NCBI GenBank assembly: GCA_002311315.1
Contig: DBZZ01000029.1
Coordinates: forward strand, 6,391-14,988
Direction of reading: 5' to 3'
DNA: 8,598 nt
From: Methylococcaceae bacterium UBA1147
GTDB lineage: Bacteria; Pseudomonadota; Gammaproteobacteria; Methylococcales; UBA1147
Under the pieces are notes generated by a model. It was not told where the DNA came from. It made no database searches and saw only the letters and a list, made by a program, of their open reading frames with translations. Positions 1-6,916 of the stretch are shown one piece after another (the first letter of the stretch is position 1; every line of letters starts with the position of its first letter). Both the position numbers and the translations under genes were made by a program.

Positions 1-4
1 CACC

Positions 5-2584
5 ATGAGACTCGACAAGCTTACCCATAAATTCCAGATGGCTATCAGTGAAGCGCAAAGTCTTGCGCTTGGACAGGACCATCAGTATATCGAGCCGGTA
101 CACGTGATGATTGAGCTACTTGATCAGGAAGGTGGAACAATTCGCCAAATTCTGTCGCAAGCCGGGGTAAACGTGAGTCAGCTACGGGTCTGGCTCGGAG
201 AACGGCTGGAGCGGATGGCAAAGGTCGAGGGTAATGCAGGTGATGTGCAGGTTTCCCAGGGATTGACCCGGCTATTGAACCTGACCGACAAACTATCCCA
301 GAAACGAAACGACGCCTATATTTCCAGCGAACTGTTCCTGCTCGCTGCTGTTGAGGCGGGTGGTCCCGTGGGAGAGCTGCTTAAGAGATCCGGTTTGAAC
401 CGGGACGCATTGGAGCAGGTGATCGACAAGGTCCGAGGAGATCAACCGGTCAACGACCCAAATGCCGAGGAACAACGCCAGGCCCTTGAGAAATACACGG
501 TAGATCTGACATTGCGTGCGGAACAGGGAAAACTAGATCCGGTGGTGGGACGGGATGATGAAATCCGGAGAACGATTCAGGTTCTGCAGAGAAGGACCAA
601 GAACAACCCGGTCCTGATCGGCGAACCAGGGGTTGGCAAGACCGCGATTGCCGAGGGGTTGGCCCAGCGTATTGTCAACGCAGAGGTGCCCGAGGGGGTT
701 CGCAACAAACGTCTCCTGGCCCTGGACATGGCAGCGTTGATCGCCGGTGCGAAATTCCGCGGTGAATTCGAAGAAAGACTCAAGGCGGTACTGAATGATA
801 TCACCCGACAGGAAGGACGGATTATCCTGTTTATCGACGAATTGCACACCGTGGTCGGCGCGGGTAAGGCCGAAGGTGCGATGGATGCCGGGAACATGCT
901 GAAACCTGCTCTGGCACGCGGCGAATTGCACTGTGTGGGTGCGACAACGCTGGATGAATATCGACGGTTCATCGAAAAGGATGCGGCGCTGGAACGGCGG
1001 TTCCAGAAAGTGCTGATTGACGAACCCAACGTGAGCGATACGATTGCCATCCTGCGAGGATTAAAAGAGCGCTACGAGGTGCATCACGGGGTCGAAATTA
1101 CGGATCCTGCAATTGTTGCCGCAGCGTCTCTTTCGCATCGGTACATTTCGGACCGCCAGTTACCCGACAAGGCCATCGACCTCATCGACGAGGCTGCCAG
1201 CCGAATTCGAATGGAAATTGACTCGAAGCCGGAAACACTGGACCGGTTGGAGAGACGGCTTGTTCAACTGAAAATCGAGCGCGAAGCACTGAAACGGGAG
1301 ACCGATGAAGGGTCCATAAAACGACGAGAAAGTCTGCAGCAGCAGATTGATGAAGTGGGCCGTGAATTCAGCGACCTGGATGAGATATGGAAGGCCGAAA
1401 AATTGTCGTTGCAGGGCACGGCGCAAATCAAGGAACGGCTTGAACAGGCCCGTCAAGAACTTGAAACGGCGCACCGGGCAGGAGACCTGACTCGCATGTC
1501 GGAACTGCAGTATGGTGCGATACCGGGATTGGAAAAAGAACTGAAGCTTGTTTCTGAGGCGGAAAACCAGGAAATGCAACTTGTGCGAAACAAGGTCACC
1601 GATGAAGAGGTTGCCGAGGTGGTCTCGCGCTGGACCGGCATTCCGATTGCGAGGATGCTCGAAGGCGAACGCGAAAAACTGCTCAGGATGGAAGCTGTAC
1701 TAGCGGACCGTGTCGTCGGTCAGGATCAGGCGATCATGGCCGTGAGCAATGCGATACGACGCAGTCGGGCCGGGCTTTCGGACCCCTCTCGGCCAATTGG
1801 CTGTTTTCTTTTCCTTGGTCCTACCGGGGTGGGCAAGACCGAGCTTTGCAAGGCCCTGGCTGAATTCCTTTTTGACAGTGAGGAATTCATGGTTCGAATC
1901 GACATGTCCGAGTTCATGGAAAAGCATTCGGTCGCCCGGCTCATTGGTGCCCCTCCCGGTTATGTTGGTTATGAAGAGGGCGGTTACCTGACCGAAGCCG
2001 TTCGTCGAAAACCCTATTCCGTCATCTTGCTGGACGAAGTCGAAAAAGCGCATCCGGATATCTTCAACGTGCTTTTGCAGGTTCTGGATGACGGTCGTCT
2101 CACCGATGGCCAGGGCCGTACGGTGGATTTCAGGAACTCGGTGATTGTCATGACCTCCAATCTTGGCTCCGACTCTATCGAGTGCCTGTCGGGAAATGAG
2201 AGCTACGAACGCATGAAAGACGCAGTGATGGAGATCGTAGCGCAACACTTTCGGCCCGAATTCATCAACCGTCTCGATGAATCAGTTGTATTTCATTCGC
2301 TGGGCCGAGAGGAATTACTGCAGATTACCAAGTTCCAGATCCAGAGTCTCAGGGAACGCCTGGCTGAAAGACAGATGTCGCTGGAAATCAGTGAAACGGT
2401 TCTTCATCAACTGGCTGAAGCCGGTTTCGATCCAGTTTTCGGTGCTCGGTCATTAAAGAGAACCATCCAGCAGCAGTTGGAGAACAGGCTTGCTCAGGAT
2501 ATTCTTTCCGGCCAATTTGGGCCGGGGGACACTGTCAGCGTCGAAGCCGGTGAGAACGACATCGTATTCAGCAAGTCAGCCTAA
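5..2584 (+). CDS. clpB: ClpB, ATP-dependent protein disaggregase
   Basis: Cytosolic hexameric Hsp100 chaperone that threads aggregated proteins through its central pore, working with DnaK/DnaJ/GrpE to rescue proteins after heat stress. The 859 residues compare with 857 in E. coli, and nearly all key residues keep E. coli numbering. In order: an N-terminal Clp repeat domain (about 1-145); AAA1 with Walker A GEPGVGKT at 206-213 (K212), pore-loop aromatic F251, Walker B ending E279 and arginine fingers R331/R332; a charged coiled-coil M domain (about 410-525); AAA2 with Walker A GPTGVGKT at 605-612 (K611), pore-loop Y653 and Walker B ending E678; then the C-terminal oligomerisation domain. The ATG lies 4 bp from the window edge, so the promoter and RBS cannot be judged; the MRLDKLTHKFQ start matches family N-termini. 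The M domain separates it from ClpA and ClpC. Residue 149 is Val encoded by GTC, whereas the E. coli short-isoform internal start is GTG there. Confidence 0.97.
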   Translation: MRLDKLTHKFQMAISEAQSLALGQDHQYIEPVHVMIELLDQEGGTIRQILSQAGVNVSQLRVWLGERLERMAKVEGNAGDVQVSQGLTRLLNLTDKLSQKRNDAYISSELFLLAAVEAGGPVGELLKRSGLNRDALEQVIDKVRGDQPVNDPNAEEQRQALEKYTVDLTLRAEQGKLDPVVGRDDEIRRTIQVLQRRTKNNPVLIGEPGVGKTAIAEGLAQRIVNAEVPEGVRNKRLLALDMAALIAGAKFRGEFEERLKAVLNDITRQEGRIILFIDELHTVVGAGKAEGAMDAGNMLKPALARGELHCVGATTLDEYRRFIEKDAALERRFQKVLIDEPNVSDTIAILRGLKERYEVHHGVEITDPAIVAAASLSHRYISDRQLPDKAIDLIDEAASRIRMEIDSKPETLDRLERRLVQLKIEREALKRETDEGSIKRRESLQQQIDEVGREFSDLDEIWKAEKLSLQGTAQIKERLEQARQELETAHRAGDLTRMSELQYGAIPGLEKELKLVSEAENQEMQLVRNKVTDEEVAEVVSRWTGIPIARMLEGEREKLLRMEAVLADRVVGQDQAIMAVSNAIRRSRAGLSDPSRPIGCFLFLGPTGVGKTELCKALAEFLFDSEEFMVRIDMSEFMEKHSVARLIGAPPGYVGYEEGGYLTEAVRRKPYSVILLDEVEKAHPDIFNVLLQVLDDGRLTDGQGRTVDFRNSVIVMTSNLGSDSIECLSGNESYERMKDAVMEIVAQHFRPEFINRLDESVVFHSLGREELLQITKFQIQSLRERLAERQMSLEISETVLHQLAEAGFDPVFGARSLKRTIQQQLENRLAQDILSGQFGPGDTVSVEAGENDIVFSKSA

Positions 2585-2724
2585 AACATCGGGTTTGCAG
2601 TTTGTTTCGAATGATGATTTGAAGTGCTCGAACCGGACCTGGGAATGCAATAGAATGCCCGTGACTGGTTATTGTCTGGCGGTTTCCCGGTTCTTTTGTC
2701 CTGTTCTCGAACGAGTCATCCGGT
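2585..2724. other. clpB-agcS intergenic region
   Basis: A 140-bp gap with no convincing gene and no hairpin followed by a T-run, so no intrinsic terminator for clpB is visible. The best promoter element for the downstream symporter is a -10-like TAGAAT at 2651-2656, but the hexamer 17 bp upstream (TCGAAC) is a poor -35. Transcription of the symporter gene therefore cannot be assigned from sequence alone. Confidence 0.4.
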
Positions 2725-4074
2725 ATGAATGCATTTGAAGATCTGTTGAATTCGTTCAGCGAATTGGTCTGGGGCCCGGTGATGCTAGGCTTTTTGCTGG
2801 GGGTCGGAATGTTTTTGACGGTTGGTCTGAGGGCGATGCCGTGGAGGAAAACCGGCGCTGCGTTCGGCCTGCTCTGGCGGGGGCGGCAATCGGACCAAGC
2901 CGGAGAGATCACCCCTTTCCAGGCATTGATGACCGCGCTGTCCGCTACCATCGGTACCGGAAATATTGCCGGAGTTGCTACGGCGATCGCACTCGGCGGG
3001 CCAGGAGCCGTGTTCTGGATGTGGGTTACCGCGCTTTTTGGCATGGCAACCAAGTACGCGGAGGCTGTTCTGGCAGTCAGGTACCGGGAAGTGGATGAAG
3101 TGGGCCGCTACGTTGGAGGCCCGATGTACTATATCCGCTCCGGGCTCGGTCCTCGATGGCGCTGGCTGGCAGCGCTGTTTGCCTTGTTTGGGATGATGGC
3201 CTCGTTTGGCATCGGCAACATGGTGCAGGCCAATTCGGTGGCTGACGGCATCCATTCCATGTTCGGGGTGGAAGGATGGGTTACCGGAATTGTTGTTACC
3301 CTCAGTGTTGGAGTCGTCATACTGGGCGGGGTGCGCAGAATCGCCGTGGTTGCGAGCCGCCTGGTTCCGGTCATGGCGATCGCCTACGTTGCTGCAGCAA
3401 TGATCATTATCCTTGGAAATCTAGATGCGGTGCCGGATGCGTTGGGATTGATTTTGCAACATGCATTTACCGAAGCGGCGGCTACCGGCGGTTTCGCCGG
3501 TGCGACGGTCTGGGCAGCGATTCGTTTTGGTGTCGCCCGAGGGGTTTTTTCCAATGAGGCTGGCCTGGGCAGTGCGCCGATCGCTCATGCCGCTGCCCGA
3601 ACGAACAACCCCGTTAACCAGGGAATGGTCGCAATGCTGGGTACTTTCATTGATACCCTGGTGATCTGCACCATGACGGCACTGGTGATCATCCTGACGG
3701 GTGCGTGGAGCAGCGGCGAAACCGGTACTGGGCTGTCTGCTCTTGCCTTTCATACTGGATTGCCCGGTGTCGGTGGTTACATCGTTGCGATCGCAGAAGT
3801 GGTTTTTGCATTTACCACCATCCTGGGTTGGAGTTACTACGGTGAACGATGCGTTGAATATCTGTTTGGCATGCGCCCCATCCCGATCTACCGCCTGTTG
3901 TGGCTGGTTGCGATCATGGTTGGGACTCAGGTCAAGCTGGATCTGGTCTGGCTGATTGCCGACGTGATGAATGGTCTGATGGCGGTACCGAACCTGGTTG
4001 CCCTTGTTTTGCTGAGCCCAGTTCTGTTCAAGGTCACCCGTGATCATTTTCAGTGTTGCGACCGGTCTTTGTAG
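2725..4074 (+). CDS. AGCS-family sodium:alanine/glycine symporter
   Basis: Inner-membrane secondary transporter of the alanine-or-glycine:cation symporter family, which imports small neutral amino acids with Na+ (or H+). The 449 residues are at the short end of the family range (about 450-540), with roughly ten hydrophobic segments spread over the protein. Family signatures are clear: TIGTGNIAGVATAI at 75-88 followed by GGPGAVFWMW (91-100), and GVFSNEAGLGSAPIAHAA at 273-290, the conserved substrate/ion-binding stretches; WSYYGE lies at 369-374. The ATG at 2725 gives the usual amphipathic N-terminus before the first membrane helix, but the preceding bases (TCATCCGGT) hold no good Shine-Dalgarno, so translation may be weak. 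The YkuD gene starts 22 bp after the stop, suggesting possible cotranscription. Family assignment is firm; substrate (alanine, glycine or another small amino acid) and coupling ion are inferred. Confidence 0.93.
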   Translation: MNAFEDLLNSFSELVWGPVMLGFLLGVGMFLTVGLRAMPWRKTGAAFGLLWRGRQSDQAGEITPFQALMTALSATIGTGNIAGVATAIALGGPGAVFWMWVTALFGMATKYAEAVLAVRYREVDEVGRYVGGPMYYIRSGLGPRWRWLAALFALFGMMASFGIGNMVQANSVADGIHSMFGVEGWVTGIVVTLSVGVVILGGVRRIAVVASRLVPVMAIAYVAAAMIIILGNLDAVPDALGLILQHAFTEAAATGGFAGATVWAAIRFGVARGVFSNEAGLGSAPIAHAAARTNNPVNQGMVAMLGTFIDTLVICTMTALVIILTGAWSSGETGTGLSALAFHTGLPGVGGYIVAIAEVVFAFTTILGWSYYGERCVEYLFGMRPIPIYRLLWLVAIMVGTQVKLDLVWLIADVMNGLMAVPNLVALVLLSPVLFKVTRDHFQCCDRSL

Positions 4075-4096
4075 CGTTTCTGGCCAGGATAAACGA

Positions 4097-4672
4097 ATGA
4101 AAGACTTGTACGATGATTACCGCAGAGTCTTCCTTTTGATTGCGGGGCTGGTTCTGGGTGCTGGGTATATCGCTGCGGTGCATGCCGAGGAGGAAATCTG
4201 GTTACTGGTCGATACCCGGGCCAGGATGATCAAAGTCAAGAGCGGAAACGATACCCGGGCCGAGTTCAGCAACATTTCCATCGGTCAGAACGGTGCCGGA
4301 TACGACAAGGTCCAGGGGGATTACAAAACGCCTCTGGGCATTTACCGCATTGGCTGGACAAACTCCGACAGTCGCTTCTACAAGTTTTACGGAATTACCT
4401 ACCCCTCCAGAATCGATGCGAAACGGGGCTTGGACAAGGGGCTGATTGACCGGGCAACGTACCGCAGCCTGGTAGACGCCGATCTGCTCGATCAGGTGCC
4501 GAGCCAGTACACGCTGCTTGGTGGTCAAATCGGGATTCACGGGCTTGGATCTGCTGATCAGGAAGTCCACAAGGTAGCCAACTGGACCCGCGGTTGCATT
4601 GCCATAACCAACAGTCAAATTGACAGCCTGGGCTTCTGGGTGAGGAAGGGTATGTTTGTGGTAATTCGCTAG
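4097..4672 (+). CDS. Secreted YkuD-fold L,D-transpeptidase-family protein
   Basis: Periplasmic cysteine enzyme of the YkuD superfamily, acting on peptidoglycan peptides or on lipoprotein-peptidoglycan links. From the ATG at 4097 it has 191 residues: a Sec signal peptide with charged start, hydrophobic core (about 12-28) and AVHA cleavage site near residue 30, then one catalytic domain to the C-terminus and no LysM. Active-site residues are visible: H148 in the IGIHG motif and nucleophile C167 in TRGCIAITN. Unlike the common SHGCIR form, an Ala follows the GCI, a pattern shared with a subgroup that, as I recall, includes YafK/DpaA-like enzymes. I chose ATG 4097 because AGGA at 4086-4089 is ideally spaced and a clean signal peptide follows; GTG at 4040 would add 19 residues and overlap the symporter gene. 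Its neighbour is a lysine-ended lipoprotein, a plausible substrate. Superfamily is certain; attachment, 3-3 crosslinking or cleavage is not resolved. Confidence 0.88.
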   Translation: MKDLYDDYRRVFLLIAGLVLGAGYIAAVHAEEEIWLLVDTRARMIKVKSGNDTRAEFSNISIGQNGAGYDKVQGDYKTPLGIYRIGWTNSDSRFYKFYGITYPSRIDAKRGLDKGLIDRATYRSLVDADLLDQVPSQYTLLGGQIGIHGLGSADQEVHKVANWTRGCIAITNSQIDSLGFWVRKGMFVVIR

Positions 4673-4700
4673 CAGAAGATTAATGACTGGAAACGCTTGT

Positions 4701-4716
4701 GAATTGGGGTCAGAAT
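4701..4716. repeat. REP-like GGGGTCAG motif, single half
   Basis: GAATTGGGGTCAGAAT resembles the AATTGGGGTCAGAGT core that I recall from dispersed palindromic elements (REP-type, linked to RayT/Y1 transposases) in many gammaproteobacteria. Only one half is present: I see no CTGACCCC partner nearby, and the last bases differ from the remembered core. It may be a decayed remnant or a chance match. Confidence 0.3.
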
Positions 4717-4772
4717 AGATGGGCTAGGATTGGATATGAGCCGTGATGATGTTCTTTTGCCCAGTTAGAAAT

Positions 4773-4777
4773 AAGGA
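4773..4777 (+). promoter_or_regulatory. Ribosome binding site of the lipoprotein gene
   Basis: AAGGA sits 7 bases before the ATG at 4785, in an A-rich unstructured stretch. Spacing is optimal and supports efficient translation from this start, as expected for a structural lipoprotein. Confidence 0.75.
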
Positions 4778-4784
4778 TTGAAAA

Positions 4785-4982
4785 ATGTTAAAAATTGTCT
4801 CGAAAGTATCAGCGGTTTTGTTCGTAGCGATGGTAGCCGGGGGCTGTGCAAGCCGTCAGGATTTGGCTGACCTGGATAAAAAGATTGATGCAGCAGAGTC
4901 CGCAGCTCTTCGTGCTGTTGCCGCCGCAGAAGAAGCCAATACCAAGCTGGACCGCATGTTCAAGCACTCAATGATGAAATAA
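4785..4982 (+). CDS. Small OprI/Lpp-like alanine-zipper outer-membrane lipoprotein
   Basis: A 65-residue lipoprotein precursor. Residues 1-20 form a lipoprotein signal peptide (K3/K7, hydrophobic 8-18) ending in lipobox AGGC, with the lipidated Cys at 21; the following Ala and Ser lack the inner-membrane retention Asp, so outer-membrane sorting is expected. The mature 45 residues (RQDLADLDKKID, then AAESAALRAVAAAEEAN) have Ala/Leu-rich heptad spacing typical of trimeric alanine-zipper lipoproteins. The end, ANTKLDRMFKHSMMK, resembles the OprI tail and finishes with K65, equivalent to the lysine joined to peptidoglycan in Lpp. It is shorter than OprI (83 residues as recalled) and E. coli Lpp (78). 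The likely role is tethering the outer membrane to peptidoglycan. An RBS precedes it and a strong terminator follows, so it is probably a short monocistronic message or the end of the YkuD operon. The covalent link is inferred from the C-terminal Lys and the neighbour. Confidence 0.85.
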   Translation: MLKIVSKVSAVLFVAMVAGGCASRQDLADLDKKIDAAESAALRAVAAAEEANTKLDRMFKHSMMK

Positions 4983-5004
4983 ACCGTTGGTTGATGGTTT
5001 TGGG

Positions 5005-5036
5005 AAAAGCCCCGCAGTTTTTTGCGGGGCTTTTTT
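5005..5036 (+). terminator. Strong Rho-independent terminator after the lipoprotein gene
   Basis: AAAAGCCCCGCA (5005-5016) pairs perfectly with TGCGGGGCTTTT (5023-5034) around a six-base loop GTTTTT. The GC-rich core of seven pairs is followed by six Ts (5031-5036). It lies 22 bp beyond the lipoprotein stop codon and separates that gene from rluC. The A-rich left flank makes the element partly symmetric, but no reverse-strand gene is seen that would need it. Confidence 0.95.
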
Positions 5037-5190
5037 GTTTGCCAGAGACTGTTCAAGGGTTGCTGAATCCCATGCAAAATATCTACGGAACTTGTTGCCA
5101 GACGTGTTCTAGCGACAGCAAGATGGCCGCCCTGCGGTCAGGCGGGTTCCTCCGTTGACCGGGGCGTCGACAACGACGTCTAAGGTGAGG
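5037..5190. other. Gap upstream of rluC
   Basis: About 150 bp between the terminator and the chosen rluC start. No gene is supported. Partial -35-like hexamers occur (TTGCTG 5060-5065, TTGCCA 5095-5100), but neither has a good -10 at 16-18 bp, so I do not call a promoter. The rne gene, which usually lies divergently next to rluC in enterics and pseudomonads, is absent here. Confidence 0.5.
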
Positions 5191-6120
5191 ATGGTGGAAA
5201 TCGACGAAGCCAATGCCACCCAGAGAATTGACAACTTTCTGATTTCCAAGCTCAAGGGGGTTCCAAAAAGCCGGATATACAGAATGATCCGCAAGGGCGA
5301 AGTGCGGGTCAACAGCAAACGCGTAAAGGCCGAATACCGGTTGAAAATGGGTGACTCGGTTAGAATTCCACCGGTTCGAACTGCTTCGGTTTCGAACTCG
5401 GAATCTGGCGCCCGGCTGATCGAAAGCCGGCTCAGTAACAGAATTCTTTACCAAGACGATGATATTCTGGCGATCAACAAACCGTTCGGCATTGCGGTCC
5501 ACGGCGGAACCGGGTTGAGCTTTGGTCTCATCGAAGGTCTCCGCGCTTTGCGCAAGAACGACCGTTTTCTGGAATTGGTACACAGGCTGGACCGTGATAC
5601 GTCGGGTTGTCTTTTGATTGCCCGGAAACGCAGCATGCTCAGGCAGCTGCATGAATCATTCCGGAATGAACAGGTGGGTAAACGCTACACTGCATTGCTG
5701 TCTGGTGCTTTCCCGAGGAAGAAGGTCAGGGTTGATCAGCCGCTGCGCAAGAATATCAGGAAAAGCGGTGAATGGATGGTTGAGATCCGGGAAGATGGCA
5801 AGGCATCCAGCACCGACTTTGTTCGAATCCGGAAGTTCAGTCAATCAAGCCTGGTTGAGGTGTCGCCCAAAACCGGACGTACCCACCAGATCAGGGTGCA
5901 TGCTGCGCACCTTGGCTTTCCGCTTGCCGGGGACGAACGCTATGGTCAGGACGAGTTCAATCGAAAAATGCGAGTTTTCGGTCTCAAACGTCTTTTCCTA
6001 CATGCAAGCTGTCTTGAATTCAGGCATCCGCGCGATGGAAGGAAAATGCGTATCGAAGCCCCACTGGATCCCGAGCTGACCAGCGTCCTGGAACGCTTGC
6101 AGGATGACCAGGGATTTTGA
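5191..6120 (+). CDS. rluC: 23S rRNA pseudouridine synthase RluC
   Basis: RluA-family enzyme that isomerises uridines in 23S rRNA (positions 955, 2504 and 2580 in E. coli), acting in ribosome maturation. From ATG 5191 it has 309 residues. An S4 RNA-binding domain comes first (about 11-80, with QRIDNFLISKLKGVPKS and RKGEVRVNSKRVK close to E. coli RluC), then the catalytic domain with AVHGGTGLSFG and the HRLDRDTSG motif at 131-139, catalytic Asp D134. GRTHQIRVHAAHLG and LFLHASCLEF complete the family pattern. Start choice is open: ATG 5191 directly follows AAGGTGAGG, which is rather close; GTG 5194 has better spacing; TTG 5155 would give 321 residues, nearer the 319 of E. coli and placing the Asp at 146, but has no good RBS. 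The 3' end overlaps the HAD gene by 17 bp. The RluC rather than RluD assignment rests on these motifs and on the HAD neighbour. Confidence 0.92.
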   Translation: MVEIDEANATQRIDNFLISKLKGVPKSRIYRMIRKGEVRVNSKRVKAEYRLKMGDSVRIPPVRTASVSNSESGARLIESRLSNRILYQDDDILAINKPFGIAVHGGTGLSFGLIEGLRALRKNDRFLELVHRLDRDTSGCLLIARKRSMLRQLHESFRNEQVGKRYTALLSGAFPRKKVRVDQPLRKNIRKSGEWMVEIREDGKASSTDFVRIRKFSQSSLVEVSPKTGRTHQIRVHAAHLGFPLAGDERYGQDEFNRKMRVFGLKRLFLHASCLEFRHPRDGRKMRIEAPLDPELTSVLERLQDDQGF

Positions 6121-6808
6121 ACTGCTGGTATTCGACTGGGACGGGACCCTGGTTGATTCGATCACCTGGATTGTCGAGTGCATAGAGCGCGCTGCCCGGT
6201 TTTGCAAGCTACGGCTCCCTACGGCCGGGGATTCACAGCGCGTGATCGGGCTGGGGCTTGGCGAAGCCATGGAAGTTCTTTACCCGGAAGTTTCATCTTC
6301 AACGCGAGCCAGGTTCTGTACGGTCTACCGTGATTACTTCCGTTCACGGGAAATGACGCCGGATCATCTGTTCGAAGGGGTTGTGGAGATGCTGGGGCGA
6401 CTCAAAAGCCGTGGCCACAAGCTGGCGGTCGCTACAGGCAAGACACGGGCTGGCCTGGAGGTGGCTCTTGGATCAACTGGAATCGCTGGCTTTTTTGATT
6501 CAACCCGATGCGCCGATGAAACGGCGTCAAAACCCGATCCGCTGATGCTCTGCCAACTGATGAGCGAACTTCGGGTATCAAGCCACGATACTCTGATGAT
6601 TGGGGATTCGGTTCATGACCTGCGGATGGCGCAGAATGCCTGTGTCGAAGCAATTGCGGTATCTTGTGGTGCCGATGGCACAACGAGATTATCGGAGCTT
6701 GCGCCTCTTTTCGTGCTTGATCACACCACGGACCTGGAAAGGGTTCTGGCTCATACCGAGATCCAACCGCATCCGCCGAGGAGCCTGGGTGGTGAGCTAA
6801 AATGTTAG
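6104..6808 (+). CDS. HAD-superfamily (subfamily IA) phosphatase, Gph-like
   Basis: A 234-residue cytosolic haloacid dehalogenase-type hydrolase, probably a phosphatase of small phosphorylated metabolites resembling phosphoglycolate phosphatase. All four HAD motifs are present: DWDGT at 11-15 (nucleophile D11, acid/base D13), T111 in AVATGK, K143 in SKPDP and MIGDSVHD at 165-172 (D168, D172 for Mg2+). The helical cap domain lies between motifs I and II (about 18-85), which defines subfamily IA. Its ATG is inside the end of rluC (17-bp overlap, different frame), with AGG directly before it, so translation is probably coupled to rluC. The rluC-HAD pair is also known in Pseudomonas, where I recall sppA following; here a MOSC gene follows instead. 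The substrate cannot be read from sequence, and calling it gph would be over-precise. Confidence 0.9.
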   Translation: MTRDFELLVFDWDGTLVDSITWIVECIERAARFCKLRLPTAGDSQRVIGLGLGEAMEVLYPEVSSSTRARFCTVYRDYFRSREMTPDHLFEGVVEMLGRLKSRGHKLAVATGKTRAGLEVALGSTGIAGFFDSTRCADETASKPDPLMLCQLMSELRVSSHDTLMIGDSVHDLRMAQNACVEAIAVSCGADGTTRLSELAPLFVLDHTTDLERVLAHTEIQPHPPRSLGGELKC

Positions 6809-6916
6809 ACTTGCCCCCTGGAAACCGCGGTGGAAATCTTGAATCCGTGCGCCGAATTCCAGTTTCGGAGGTAGGTGGGCCGGCTTGATGCCGATCTTCT
6901 CTCTGGCATGGGTTTG

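Larger units (their letters stand above)
4673..4784. other. Intergenic region upstream of the lipoprotein gene
   Basis: A 112-bp gap with no T-run hairpin after the YkuD gene. It contains the REP-like GAATTGGGGTCAGAAT stretch, a weak promoter candidate (TTGGGG at 4704-4709, 15 bp, TAGGAT at 4725-4730) and the lipoprotein RBS. Abundant OprI/Lpp-type proteins normally have a strong promoter; nothing here matches the sigma70 consensus well, so either the promoter is non-consensus or the gene is cotranscribed from upstream. Confidence 0.4.

Noticed and set aside
533..1050. Overlapping minus-strand frames inside clpB
   Set aside because: They lie opposite the strongly conserved AAA1 domain, and the translations have no family features.
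3421..4047. Minus-strand frame of 208 codons opposite the symporter gene
   Set aside because: Its translation is rich in Gln, His, Asn and Asp, as expected for the antisense of hydrophobic membrane codons; no homology is recognised.
4040..4096. GTG 4040 as start of the YkuD gene, overlapping the symporter
   Set aside because: It has no good RBS and would bury the signal peptide behind 19 extra residues; ATG 4097 has AGGA at good spacing.
5083..5652. Minus-strand frame of 189 codons opposite the start of rluC
   Set aside because: It is antisense to the conserved S4 and early catalytic parts of RluC; no domain or plausible RBS was seen.
6818..6862. CTGGAA/TTCCAG inverted repeat between the HAD and MOSC genes
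   Set aside because: Six-base arms separated by more than 30 bases are expected by chance and have no supporting context.
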